Part shown: piece by piece, positions 47,681-55,827 of the stretch
How positions within the stretch are numbered: position 1 is the stretch's first letter
Layout of the letters: each line of letters opens with the position of its first letter
Source of the DNA: Demequina sp. NBRC 110056
Lineage (GTDB): Bacteria > Actinomycetota > Actinomycetes > Actinomycetales > Demequinaceae
Length of the DNA stretch: 64,000 bases
Direction: 5' to 3'
Assembly (NCBI RefSeq): GCF_002090155.1
Contig: NZ_BBRM01000002.1
Location: 868,001-932,000 of the forward strand
Position numbers and translations under genes: made by a program
The notes under the pieces: generated by a model
The model's input: the letters and a program-made list of their open reading frames with translations, nothing else
What the model was told of the DNA's origin: nothing
The model's database searches: none

Positions 47681-47777
47681 CGACAGTTCCGAACATGGCA
47701 GATCCGCCACGCCGCGCATCGGCCCGCCTGACGGCCGTGCGGCCGGCGTGTTCCGTCCGGGATGTTCGAAACTGTCG
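47681..47777. repeat. 97-bp palindromic element, copy A
   Basis: Ends CGACAGTTCCGAACAT and ATGTTCGAAACTGTCG are inverted copies with one mismatch (15 of 16). Inner arms CACGCCG and CGGCGTG also pair. It shares ends and length with the element at 49979-50075. A dispersed-motif copy lies in its centre (47714-47723). Confidence 0.65.
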
Positions 47778-47841
47778 CGGAGCGCGGGAGCGTCGGGGTG
47801 CGCCGGAGCGCCGATGCGCGGGTTGGCTCGGCCGTCCGCGC

Positions 47842-48954
47842 TCAGGCGGTCTTGGCGACCGCGACGGCCTGCGGATCCGCCGCGGGCGGCTGGTTCACGT
47901 CGATCCAGGCGTCGACCTTGGCCCACCAGTCGTACAGCCACGCCTCGCGCTCCTTGCGGCCCTCGGGCGCGTCGCCCGCGAGCCAGCCCTTGAGGACGAT
48001 GCGCTTGTCGACCGGCAGCTCGCGCCAGATGTCTCGCACCGTGCTCAGGCGTTCGAGGCCGGTGTGGGCGAGGAAGACGACCTCGGCCTCGGGGCACGCG
48101 TCCATCGCCGCGAGGACGCCTCCGGCGTGCGGCGGCATCACGTGCGGCATGGCCTCGGCGCGGTCGGCGAGCTCCCCGTGGCCGCCCGCGCGCAGCTGCG
48201 CGATGCGGCGCTCGCGGCGCTTGGGGGTGGCGTTGCCGCCCTCGGGGAAGATCAGCAGCGCATCGTTGTCGTCGAGGCCCTTCGCGAGCTGGCCCACTGA
48301 GGCGGCGCCGCCGGCGGAGCCCGGCTTGCGCTTGCGCCGTGAGGACACGAAGCGGGTGGGCAGGCGGTTGAGGAGGACGTCGATCGCCGGGTCCCACTGG
48401 AGGGTGTCCTTGAGCACGATCGCGGGCTCGCGGTCGAACCGGTTGATGAGCGACTCGACGATGATGAACGAGTCGGCCGGGCCGGCGTGACGGCTCACCA
48501 CGATGAGGGGCTTGCCGGGAGCCATCGCGTCGATGTTCGCGTCCTCGGAGACGATCTGCAGGCGCAGGATGCGCCGGGCCCACCGGAACAGCGACTTCAG
48601 CATTGCGCCGGCGAGGCGGTAGTGCTCGTACTCGAAGCGCGGCGAGCGGATCTTCCAGCCGAACCCGGAGACGATCCACAGGCCGAACATCCACACCAGC
48701 GCGATGGCGTCCCACATCAGGTACAGGCCGACCATGAACAGCACGCGCAGCGGCCGGACGCGGCCGGGCAGAGCCCAGGCGACGGCGCCCGCGACGATGA
48801 TGCCCAGCCACAGCGCGGTCGGCGTCCAGAAGAACGCCAGCAGGATGATCAGCGGCGCGAGGACGATGCGCCGCACCCACACGGGTGGCAGCCCCCACGA
48901 GATCCGGCGGCGGCGCCTGCGCTCGCGCACCTCCTCCGGGCTCGCGCCGCTCAT
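47842..48954 (-). CDS. 1-acyl-glycerol-3-phosphate acyltransferase-like protein
   Basis: A 370-residue membrane protein. Three hydrophobic segments precede the acyltransferase domain with the HxxxxD motif in SRHAGPADSFIIVE, IVLKDTLQWDPAIDVLLNRL and the FPEGGNATPKRR motif III. C-terminal region (VVFLAHTGLERLSTVRDIW) is atypical for PlsC and the protein is longer than PlsC. Its ATG overlaps the patatin stop (ATGA), so the two lipid genes are co-expressed. Confidence 0.87.
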   Translation of the reverse strand: MSGASPEEVRERRRRRRISWGLPPVWVRRIVLAPLIILLAFFWTPTALWLGIIVAGAVAWALPGRVRPLRVLFMVGLYLMWDAIALVWMFGLWIVSGFGWKIRSPRFEYEHYRLAGAMLKSLFRWARRILRLQIVSEDANIDAMAPGKPLIVVSRHAGPADSFIIVESLINRFDREPAIVLKDTLQWDPAIDVLLNRLPTRFVSSRRKRKPGSAGGAASVGQLAKGLDDNDALLIFPEGGNATPKRRERRIAQLRAGGHGELADRAEAMPHVMPPHAGGVLAAMDACPEAEVVFLAHTGLERLSTVRDIWRELPVDKRIVLKGWLAGDAPEGRKEREAWLYDWWAKVDAWIDVNQPPAADPQAVAVAKTA

Positions 48955-49775
48955 GCGCCCGCCTCGTCGAGGTAGGCCGCGGTCGCGTCGTAGGCGCGCT
49001 CGATGCGCGCGTGGGTCCGGTCCATCTTGCGGAACGACGTGAGCTTCGCGTCGGCGGCGTCCGCGCCTCCATAGGGAAGGATGTGCAGGTCGACGTGGTC
49101 GGGCACGGCGTCGCGGTCGCGGAAGAACCGGTGACGGCGCGAGATCTCGAAGGCGACCTTCGCGACGTCGGACGGCTTCTCAGGGACCGTGAGCGGCTCC
49201 TCGATGCGGCCCACCTGCAGCACGTACACGGTGGTCGCGCCGCGGCGGATGGCCTCCGACAGCGGGATCGAGTTCACGACGCCGCCGTCGATGTAGTGCT
49301 CGCCGTCGATCTCGACGGGCGGGAGGGCCGCGGGCACTGAGCACGAGGCGAGGACCGCCTGGATCAGCGGGCCGGAGTCGAACCACGTCTCTGCGGCGCG
49401 CTCGATGCTCGCCGCGCAAACGGCGAGGGGGACCTCGAGGTCCTCGAAGCGCGCCTCGGCGCCCACCATGTCCGCGATCAGCTCGCGCAGGGGCTCGGGG
49501 TCGTTGAGGTGGGTGCGCGATTGGGCGAGGCGGCGCAGCTGACGCGGCCACCACTCGCCGTAGACCGCTCCGGCCTCGGGCGACGCCCAGGCGCGCTCCA
49601 GGCGCTCGACCACCGATGGGGTCGGGTTCGCGGCGACGGCCGAGCCGTTGATGGCGCCGATGCTCGTGCCGACCACGAGGTCCGGCTTCACCCCCCGCTC
49701 GAGCAGGGCGCGCAGCATCCCGACCTCCACGGCGCCGCGCACGCCGCCGCCTCCCAGCACGAATGCGACCGTCAT
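48951..49775 (-). CDS. Patatin-like phospholipase
   Basis: A 274-residue esterase with the Ser-Asp dyad: oxyanion loop VLGGGGVRGAVEVGML, nucleophile elbow GTSIGAINGS with Ser near residue 38, and the Asp in YIDGGVVNSIPL. Likely releases fatty acids from membrane lipids. ATG at 49775 has TAGCGT six bases upstream. It is coupled to the acyltransferase downstream, suggesting a deacylation-reacylation pair. Confidence 0.93.
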   Translation of the reverse strand: MTVAFVLGGGGVRGAVEVGMLRALLERGVKPDLVVGTSIGAINGSAVAANPTPSVVERLERAWASPEAGAVYGEWWPRQLRRLAQSRTHLNDPEPLRELIADMVGAEARFEDLEVPLAVCAASIERAAETWFDSGPLIQAVLASCSVPAALPPVEIDGEHYIDGGVVNSIPLSEAIRRGATTVYVLQVGRIEEPLTVPEKPSDVAKVAFEISRRHRFFRDRDAVPDHVDLHILPYGGADAADAKLTSFRKMDRTHARIERAYDATAAYLDEAGA

Positions 49776-49781
49776 GGCTCC

Positions 49782-49787
49782 ACGCTA
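49782..49787 (-). promoter_or_regulatory. -10 hexamer TAGCGT, leaderless patatin gene
   Basis: TAGCGT on the minus strand is six bases before the ATG at 49775. Confidence 0.55.
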
Positions 49788-49978
49788 GTGGGAGCGCGCG
49801 CCGCCGGCCGGGCTCGCACCGCGGGGCGGGGCTGGTCGGGCGTTGGTCGGGCGCTGGTCGCAGCGGTCGCCCTCGCCCCCGGCCGGGACTCCTCCGGCAC
49901 TCTCGTGCTCGCGCCGGACGTCGGACTCGGACTCGACGTCGACCGGGGCCTGCACCCCGGCTCTGGGGCCCCGGCCGG

Positions 49979-50075
49979 TGACAGTGCGAACCAAGTCTTC
50001 GCGCGCCACGCCGGCGATCGCGCTTCCTGGGCTCGTCTCGCGGCGTGTCGACACGGAATCTGGTTCGTACTGTCG
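49979..50075. repeat. 97-bp palindromic element, copy B
   Basis: GACAGTGCGAACCA (49980-49993) and TGGTTCGTACTGTC (50061-50074) are inverted copies with one mismatch; CACGCCG and CGGCGTG pair inside. Same length and same end block (GACAGT-CGAAC) as copy A at 47681. Confidence 0.65.
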
Positions 50076-50096
50076 AGGCGCGCGTCGTCGCCACGC

Positions 50097-50200
50097 GTAC
50101 CGCTCAACACAGGGCTGGGACTCACGTGACTCGCGAGGCGCATGAGCATCCCCCTGGGCCCCATGTGCCACATCCGCACCCGCTGTGTGTTGAGCGGTAC
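50097..50200. repeat. 104-bp inverted repeat upstream of dipZ
   Basis: GTACCGCTCAACACA (50097-50111) and its exact complement (50186-50200) enclose 74 bases. Arms are unrelated to the 97-bp elements. Confidence 0.7.
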
Positions 50201-50272
50201 ACGGGGCCGTGCGCGAACGCGGGACCTGCCCGCGCGACCCAACCCCCGCATCGGCCGCTCCGAAGACCCGTC

Positions 50273-51976
50273 ATGATCACCCTCGTGCTCGTCGGCGTCG
50301 TGTCCGGCATCATCACGGCCATCAGCCCGTGCGTCCTTCCGGTGCTGCCGGCGATCCTCACCAGCTCGATCCAAGACGGGGCGGCCTCCAAGCGCCGCCC
50401 GATCGTCGTGGTCGCGGGACTGGTGACGAGCTTCGCGGTCTTCACGCTGCTGGGCGGCATCCTGCTCAGCTCGCTCGGGCTGCCCGACGACCTGCTGCGG
50501 TGGACCGGCATCATCGTGCTCGCGGTGGTCGGCCTGGGACTCGCCATCCCGCCGTTCGGCGAGTACCTGCAGAAGCCGTTCGAGCGCATCGGCCCCCCGC
50601 AGCTCAACCGGGACGGCAACGGCTTCGTGATGGGCCTGGCGCTGGGCCTCGTCTTCGTGCCGTGCGCCGGCCCGATCCTCGCCTCCATCACCGTGCTCGC
50701 CGCCACCAACGGCCTCAGCTGGGGCCTGGTCGCGCTGACGCTGAGCTTCTCGGTGGGCATCTCGATCCCGTTGCTCGGGTTCGGGCTGGCGGGTCAGGCG
50801 ATGGGCAGCCGCATCAAGGCGGTCCGCGAGCGCCTGGGCGCGATCCGCATCGCCTCGGGCGTGGTGCTCGTGCTCACCGCGGCCGTCATCGCCACGAACG
50901 TCGCCGAGCCGCTGCAGCGCTGGGTCCCTGGCGTGCTCGCGCAGGCTCAGGAGTCCATCGAGGACAACGACTCGGTCCGCGGCGAGCTCGACACGCTCGC
51001 CGGCCGCGAGGACGCCGAGCCGGCGAGCGGCGACGCGCTCACCTTCGACCAGTGCGCGGACAGCGCGCCCGACGAGCTGCTCAACTGCGGCCCCGCCCGC
51101 GACCTGGTGGGCATCCAGGAGTGGCTCAACACGGACGGCGAGGAGCTGAACCTCGAGCAGCTGGCCGCCGACGGTGAGGTGGTCCTCATCGACTTCTGGA
51201 CCTACTCCTGCATCAACTGCCAGCGCACCTTCCCGTACCTGACCGAATGGGACGACCGCTACGGCGACGACGGCCTCACGATCGTGGGCGTCCACTCCCC
51301 CGAGTTCGCCTTCGAGAAGGTCGTCGGCAACGTCGAGGACGCCACGCAGCGCTACGGCATCGAGTACCCGGTCGCCATCGACAACGACTTCGAGACGTGG
51401 CGCACCTGGGACCAGCGGTTCTGGCCGGCGCACTACCTCATCGACACCGACGGCGTGGTGCGCCAGGTGCACTACGGCGAGGGCGCCTACGCGGACACGG
51501 AGCTGCTCATCCAGCAGCTGCTCGACGCGGCGCCGCAGATGGCCTTCCAGGAGGACGACGAGGCCGGCCACACCCGCGGCCGCACCCAGGAGACGTATCT
51601 GGGCTACGGCCGGCTCCAGTGGGCGCACAACGCGGACCAGGTGGTCCGCGACGAGGAGGTCGACTTCACCTTCGACGGCACCCTCGAGCGCGACCACTTC
51701 GTCTACGAGGGCGAGTGGACGCTCACCGACGAGTACGCCCTGGCAGGGGACGATGCGCGCCTCAGGATCTACTTCTACGCCGCCGACGTGCACCTCGTCA
51801 TGGCGGGCGAGGGGGAGGTCACGGTGCGGCTCGCGAACGACCCGGACTACGAGCGCACCATCGAGGTCGACGGCACCTCCGACCTCTACACGCTCTTCGA
51901 GGGCGAGCCCACCCAGGACGTCATGGAGCTCGAGTTCACGCCGGGAATCGAGGCGTACGCCTTCACGTTCGGGTGA
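50273..51976 (+). CDS. dipZ: DipZ: CcdA-like membrane reductant channel fused to thioredoxin-like domain
   Basis: A 567-residue protein that carries reducing power from cytoplasmic thioredoxin to extracytoplasmic substrates. The N-terminal third is CcdA-like with six helices and the two redox cysteines in AISPCVLPVLPAIL and FVPCAGPILAS. A redoxin domain follows with active site TYSCINCQRTFP near residue 311, then a C-terminal beta-rich domain (YEGEWTLTDEYALAGDDARLRIYF) found in mycobacterial DipZ. ATG at 50273. It opens the cluster with two lipoproteins, SigK and RskA. Confidence 0.92.
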   Translation: MITLVLVGVVSGIITAISPCVLPVLPAILTSSIQDGAASKRRPIVVVAGLVTSFAVFTLLGGILLSSLGLPDDLLRWTGIIVLAVVGLGLAIPPFGEYLQKPFERIGPPQLNRDGNGFVMGLALGLVFVPCAGPILASITVLAATNGLSWGLVALTLSFSVGISIPLLGFGLAGQAMGSRIKAVRERLGAIRIASGVVLVLTAAVIATNVAEPLQRWVPGVLAQAQESIEDNDSVRGELDTLAGREDAEPASGDALTFDQCADSAPDELLNCGPARDLVGIQEWLNTDGEELNLEQLAADGEVVLIDFWTYSCINCQRTFPYLTEWDDRYGDDGLTIVGVHSPEFAFEKVVGNVEDATQRYGIEYPVAIDNDFETWRTWDQRFWPAHYLIDTDGVVRQVHYGEGAYADTELLIQQLLDAAPQMAFQEDDEAGHTRGRTQETYLGYGRLQWAHNADQVVRDEEVDFTFDGTLERDHFVYEGEWTLTDEYALAGDDARLRIYFYAADVHLVMAGEGEVTVRLANDPDYERTIEVDGTSDLYTLFEGEPTQDVMELEFTPGIEAYAFTFG

Positions 51977-52124
51977 GTTCTCGCCGGCGTCCGGGAGGGA
52001 CGCGAAGGTAAAGCCCTTGACCGAAGTTTTGCCCCGCTCGGCGTGCGAAAAGGGACGAACCGGGCGTCAATGGAAGTGGCGGGTCACGGTGGCCCGCCGT
52101 CCCATGACTCTGGAGGCATTCCAC

Positions 52125-52268
52125 ATGGACGTTCGCAAGGCTGCAGTTCCCCTCGTCATCTTCGCGGGGGCCACGCTTCTTGCCGGGTGCGGCGACAGCA
52201 CCTCGGGCGATGGCGACGACATGGAGTCGACCATGGAGGCAACCATGGAGGCGACGACGGGGGCCTGA
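52125..52268 (+). CDS. Short Met/acid-rich lipoprotein (copy 1)
   Basis: A 47-residue lipoprotein precursor: VPLVIFAGATLLAGC with the acylated Cys at residue 22, then GDSTSGDGDDMESTMEATME. The mature part is only 26 residues with three Met among acidic and Thr/Ser residues. ATG at 52125 follows TGGAGG. The signal peptide resembles that of the next gene, so they are paralogues. A strong hairpin at 52283-52310 ends the unit. Confidence 0.78.
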   Translation: MDVRKAAVPLVIFAGATLLAGCGDSTSGDGDDMESTMEATMEATTGA

Positions 52269-52282
52269 CCCACGTCACTCAC

Positions 52283-52310
52283 AGGGGCGGCCGGGAATCC
52301 GGCCGCCCCT
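52283..52310 (+). terminator. Perfect terminator hairpin
   Basis: AGGGGCGGCCGG and its exact complement form a 12-bp stem with a 4-base loop, 15 bp past the stop of the 47-residue lipoprotein gene. Confidence 0.85.
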
Positions 52311-52468
52311 TCGCATGCTCGACACGCGCATCGGCGCACAAGACACGCAGACCCTGCGAGCGCATCGGCCCTCCCCCGGGAGCCGTGCCGACCCATCCGG
52401 CCGCGCGGCCGCCCCGAAGGCCTGGTGTCGGGCGGTCCTGTCCGGCGGACACCACCAGGGAGGAAACC

Positions 52469-52732
52469 ATGCCCACGCTTCGCACCTTCGCCATCCCCGC
52501 GGTCATCCTGCTGTCCGGGACCCTGCTCGCGGGATGCGGCGACGACACCGAACCTGCCTCCGACTCCGACGAGATGATGGAGGAGACCATGGAGTCCACC
52601 GAGGACGCCATGATGGAGGACGACGCCATGGAGGAGGACGACTCCATGGAGGACGACTCGATGGAAGAGGACGACTCCATGGAGCACTCGGAGGACGCCA
52701 TGGAAGAGGACGCCATGGAGGACGAGGGCTGA
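52469..52732 (+). CDS. Acidic Met-repeat lipoprotein (copy 2)
   Basis: An 87-residue lipoprotein precursor. Signal peptide IPAVILLSGTLLAGC is followed by a mature part of about 65 residues composed almost only of Glu, Asp, Met, Ser and Ala, in repeats such as MEEDDSMEDDSMEEDDSME with a Met every 4-6 residues and a single His. Such a surface could bind Cu(I) or other cations, but this is inference. ATG at 52469 follows AGGAAA. It lies 45 bp before sigK. Confidence 0.82.
   Translation: MPTLRTFAIPAVILLSGTLLAGCGDDTEPASDSDEMMEETMESTEDAMMEDDAMEEDDSMEDDSMEEDDSMEHSEDAMEEDAMEDEG
52618..52705 (+). repeat. In-gene GAGGACGACTCCATG-type repeats
   Basis: Near-identical 15-18 base units (GAGGACGACTCCATG, GAGGACGACTCGATG, GAAGAGGACGACTCCATG) run in frame through the tail of the lipoprotein gene, a likely source of length variation by slippage. 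Confidence 0.7.
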
Positions 52733-52777
52733 CCAGCCGATACTCGGTACATGGCTTCGGGCGACGAGGAGGACCGC

Positions 52778-53434
52778 ATGAGCGCTGAGCGCCACCTGCG
52801 CGCGGTTCCCGACGCACGCCCGGTCACGGGTACCGGCTCGGGTGAGGGGGCGGCCTCCGGGGCTGAGCGGGCCCCGGGGCATGCCGCCGACCTCGCCGAC
52901 CTCCTCGAGCGCACCGCGCGCGGCGACACGGACGCCTACGAGCAGCTGTACGGCCTGGTCGCGGCGTCGGTCTTCGGCCTGGCGCTACGGATCGTGCGCG
53001 ACCGCGGCATGGCCGAGGACGTCGCCCAGGAGGCGCTTGTTGAGGTGTGGCGTCGGGCCACGCGGTTCGACAGCTCGGCCGGCACGGCGCGCTCGTGGAT
53101 CCTCACCATCACGCACCGTCGGGCCGTGGACCGGGTCCGTTCGGAGCAGGCGCACACCGACCGGGTCGCGGCGCACGGACGCGTCGACGACGTGGGCCCC
53201 GAGGACCAGGACGCCGTGGTCGATGCGAGCTACCGCGAGTGGGAGGCGGCCCGTGTCCACACGGGGCTCGCCACGCTCACGGAGCGCCAGCGCGAGGCGC
53301 TCGACCTGACCTTCTTCCGCGGCTTCACGCATCGCGAGGCCGCCCACGCGCTCGACATCCCGCTCGGCACCGCGAAGGCCCGCATCCGCGACGGCCTCAT
53401 CAAGCTACGAGACTCCCTGGGGGTGGAGCGATGA
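52778..53434 (+). CDS. sigK: ECF sigma factor SigK
   Basis: A 218-residue ECF sigma factor with the SigK pattern. Region 2: DAYEQLYGLVAASVFGLALR, MAEDVAQEALVEVWRRATRFD; region 4: LATLTERQREALDLTFFRGFTHREAAHALDIPLGTAKARIRDGLIKLR. ATG at 52778 follows GAGGAGG; an ATG nine codons upstream at 52751 is less likely. The stop overlaps the rskA start. In mycobacteria SigK drives dipZ and the MPT70/MPT83 genes; here dipZ and lipoproteins lie directly upstream. Confidence 0.92.
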   Translation: MSAERHLRAVPDARPVTGTGSGEGAASGAERAPGHAADLADLLERTARGDTDAYEQLYGLVAASVFGLALRIVRDRGMAEDVAQEALVEVWRRATRFDSSAGTARSWILTITHRRAVDRVRSEQAHTDRVAAHGRVDDVGPEDQDAVVDASYREWEAARVHTGLATLTERQREALDLTFFRGFTHREAAHALDIPLGTAKARIRDGLIKLRDSLGVER

Positions 53435-54435
53435 TCACCGACATCCACGCGCTCGCGGCCCCCTACGCCGTCGACGCGCTCGACCCCGCCGAGCGGGAGG
53501 CCTTCGAGCGCCACCTGCCCGGCTGCGAGGAGTGCCTCGCCGAGGTCGCCGGATTCACCGCCGCGACCGCCTCCCTCGCCGACGCCGAGGCCACCGCTCC
53601 CCCGTCCTCGCTGCGCGCCTCGGTGCTCTCGGAGATCGCGCGGACGGCGCAGTTGCCGCCCGTCGTGACGAGCACGCCCTCGACGGACCCCATCGCGGTC
53701 GCGGCCCCCTTCGGACAGCCCAGCAGCGCCGATGCGCCCGCTGGTGTCGACTCTCCCTCGCCTGCGGACGGCTCGGGTGGTGTCGACGGCGCCGATGCGG
53801 CTGCAGGGTCTCGTCCCGGCGCGCCTGGCGCTGCCTCCCGTGTGGGATCGGACGAGGGCTCGGACGGCACGTCCGGGGCCGCAGACGCTGGGGCGTCCTC
53901 GGGCTCGGGTGACGCCGACGGCTCCGGCCAGGGTTCTTCCTCCGCCGATGAGCTCGCCGGCCGCCGTTCGTCCCGAGGCGCGTCGGGCGCCCGCCGCTGG
54001 TGGCCCGCGCTCGCCGGCGCCGCCGCGACTGCCGCGGTGTTCGCCGTCGCGTGGGGCCTGGCCGGGCCGAGCGGCGACGAGCCTTCGTCGCTCGCGATGG
54101 AGAAGGACGTCATGATGATCGAGTCCGCTCCGGATGCGAAGAGCATGGACATGGACCTCGGCACGGGTCACCTCGTCATGAGCGACCGAATGGATGGCTA
54201 CGCGCTCATGGGCTCCGCGGCGCCGATGCCCACCAAGGGCACCGAGTACCAGGTGTGGCTGATCCTTGAGGATGGCTCGAAGGTCGCGGGCCCGACGTTC
54301 ATGCCCGACGACGCTGGCGGCTACATGACCGTCGTCCACACGGACGACGACGTGGTCGCCGTCGCGATCACGTGTGAGCCTCCGGGCGGCTCCGACGAGC
54401 CGACCTCGGACGTGGTCTCGGTGGTCGAGCTCTAG
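53431..54435 (+). CDS. rskA: Anti-sigma-K factor RskA
   Basis: Membrane anti-sigma that holds SigK. A 334-residue protein: N-terminal zinc-type domain DIHALAAPYAVDALDPAER, HLPGCEECLAEV (HxxxCxxC), a linker of about 110 residues of Ser/Gly/Asp/Ala with two dispersed-motif copies (53730, 53790), one helix (WWPALAGAAATAAVFAVAWGLAG) and an RskA domain (GTEYQVWLILEDGSKVAGPTF). Just outside the membrane it has a Met-rich stretch (MMIESAPDAKSMDMD). ATG at 53431 overlaps the sigK stop. Confidence 0.93.
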   Translation: MITDIHALAAPYAVDALDPAEREAFERHLPGCEECLAEVAGFTAATASLADAEATAPPSSLRASVLSEIARTAQLPPVVTSTPSTDPIAVAAPFGQPSSADAPAGVDSPSPADGSGGVDGADAAAGSRPGAPGAASRVGSDEGSDGTSGAADAGASSGSGDADGSGQGSSSADELAGRRSSRGASGARRWWPALAGAAATAAVFAVAWGLAGPSGDEPSSLAMEKDVMMIESAPDAKSMDMDLGTGHLVMSDRMDGYALMGSAAPMPTKGTEYQVWLILEDGSKVAGPTFMPDDAGGYMTVVHTDDDVVAVAITCEPPGGSDEPTSDVVSVVEL

Positions 54436-54490
54436 GCTCCTCTTCGCGTTCCACCATGCGAGAACGTCCCGTCCGTATGAGACTGGGAGC

Positions 54491-55090
54491 ATGGCCGAGA
54501 TCCTGCTGTTCCATCACGCGCATGGGCTGACGGACGGCCTGTGCTCCCTCGCGGACCGCCTGCGCGCCGACGGCCACACGGTCCATACGCCCGACTGCTA
54601 CGCAGGCAAGACGTTCCGCAGCCTGGACGACGGGATCGCCCACGCGGAGCGGATCGGCCACGATGCGGTGCTCGAGGTCGCGGGGCGCTCGGCTCGGCTA
54701 CACCCGAGCGCGGATGTGGTGATCGGCTTCTCGATGGGCACGGTCCAGGCGCAGTACCTGGCGCAGCACCTCAAGCGCATCCGCGGCTGCGTCCTCATGG
54801 GCGGGGTGGCGCCGCCGGAGATGCTCGGGCGGACGTGGCGGCCGCATGTGCCGCTGCAGGTCCACGTCGCCGATCCGGACGACTGGTGCCTGCCCGACGA
54901 GCTCCACGCCCTTGAGCGCGCCGTCCCTCACGCCGAGGTGCACCGCTACCGCAACAAGCGGCACATGTTCCCCGACCCTGGGCTGCGCGACTACGACGCG
55001 GACGCCGCCGACCTGTTCGAGGAGCGCCTCGACGACTGGCTCGCGCGCCTCGACGCGGGCCGCGCGGGCCCGGTCCCGGCCGCGATGTAG
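54491..55090 (+). CDS. Dienelactone-hydrolase-like alpha/beta hydrolase
   Basis: A 199-residue alpha/beta hydrolase. Start EILLFHHAHGLTDGLCSLADRLRADGH; nucleophile elbow VIGFSMGT with Ser 81 in place of the Cys of dienelactone hydrolase; Asp near 130 (VADPDDW) and His 158 (NKRHMFPDP) complete the triad. Substrate unknown. ATG at 54491 has GAGACT six bases upstream. Confidence 0.88.
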   Translation: MAEILLFHHAHGLTDGLCSLADRLRADGHTVHTPDCYAGKTFRSLDDGIAHAERIGHDAVLEVAGRSARLHPSADVVIGFSMGTVQAQYLAQHLKRIRGCVLMGGVAPPEMLGRTWRPHVPLQVHVADPDDWCLPDELHALERAVPHAEVHRYRNKRHMFPDPGLRDYDADAADLFEERLDDWLARLDAGRAGPVPAAM

Positions 55091-55341
55091 TCACGCGCCA
55101 CTGCACCGACGCACAGCCTCTGCCTTAGCGCCCTGATGGTGGATGGCGGTCGGTTTCGGTAGTCCAGCGTCACCAGATGGCGGCTCGTTGTCGCACGGGC
55201 GCGGCACTCGCGATCGCCTCGCCGCATCCAGCAGCGACGCTCAGCCACCAACACGTGCCGAGCACCCGCGGGAACCGACGCGCAGCCACCAGTGGCACGC
55301 CGAGTCGGCACGGAGACGCGACTCTGGCGGACCAGCTCGGA

Positions 55342-55827
55342 CTACAGCGCCTCGGTCACATCTGCGACGGTCGCGTCGAGCACCTCGACGAGCTGCGCCG
55401 GGTGCACGGACGCCGCGACGCCGTGCGCCCCTCCCCCGATCGACACGGGGCCTTCGCGGGAGACGATGAGCGCATCGGCGATCACGGGCCATGCGACGGT
55501 CGACCCGAACGGCGTGATCGTCCCGCGCTCGTAGCCGGTCACGTCACGGGCGACGTCCTTGTCGGGCATCGACAGGCGCGAGACGCCGAGGTGCTCCCGC
55601 AGCTTGGGCCACGAGATCTGCCGGTCACCAGGTACGAGCACGAACAGGTAGTCGTCCTCGCCGCGTCGCACGACGAGGGTCTTGAGGATCTGGCGAGGGT
55701 CGAGCCCGCGCGCCTCGGCGGCCTCCTCAAGCGACCGCACGGGGCCGTGCGCGGTGACCTCGAACTCGATGCCGGAGTCCTCGAGCGCACGAATCGCCGG
55801 AGTATCGGGCGCCGCGGGCTCACTCAC
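55342..55827 (-). CDS. YbaK/ProX-type aminoacyl-tRNA deacylase
   Basis: A 161-residue editing-domain protein that hydrolyses mischarged tRNA. AIRALEDSGIEFEVTAHGPVRSLEEAAEARGL, QILKTLVVRRGEDDYLFVLVPGDRQI with the key Lys, and YERGTITPFGST match the YbaK family. GTG at 55827 overlaps the stop of the upstream gene (GTGA), so they are coupled. Confidence 0.92.
   Translation of the reverse strand: MSEPAAPDTPAIRALEDSGIEFEVTAHGPVRSLEEAAEARGLDPRQILKTLVVRRGEDDYLFVLVPGDRQISWPKLREHLGVSRLSMPDKDVARDVTGYERGTITPFGSTVAWPVIADALIVSREGPVSIGGGAHGVAASVHPAQLVEVLDATVADVTEAL

Larger units (their letters stand above)
49776..50272. other. 497-bp non-coding gap with two large inverted repeats
   Basis: Between the divergent patatin and dipZ genes I see no supported gene. 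The gap holds the 97-bp palindromic element B (49979-50075), a second inverted repeat (50097-50200) and one short motif copy (50247-50255). Confidence 0.6.

Noticed and set aside
55091..55341. Gene in the hydrolase-YbaK spacer
   Set aside because: Only short frames without start signals; weak GCAGCCACCA repeats were not convincing.
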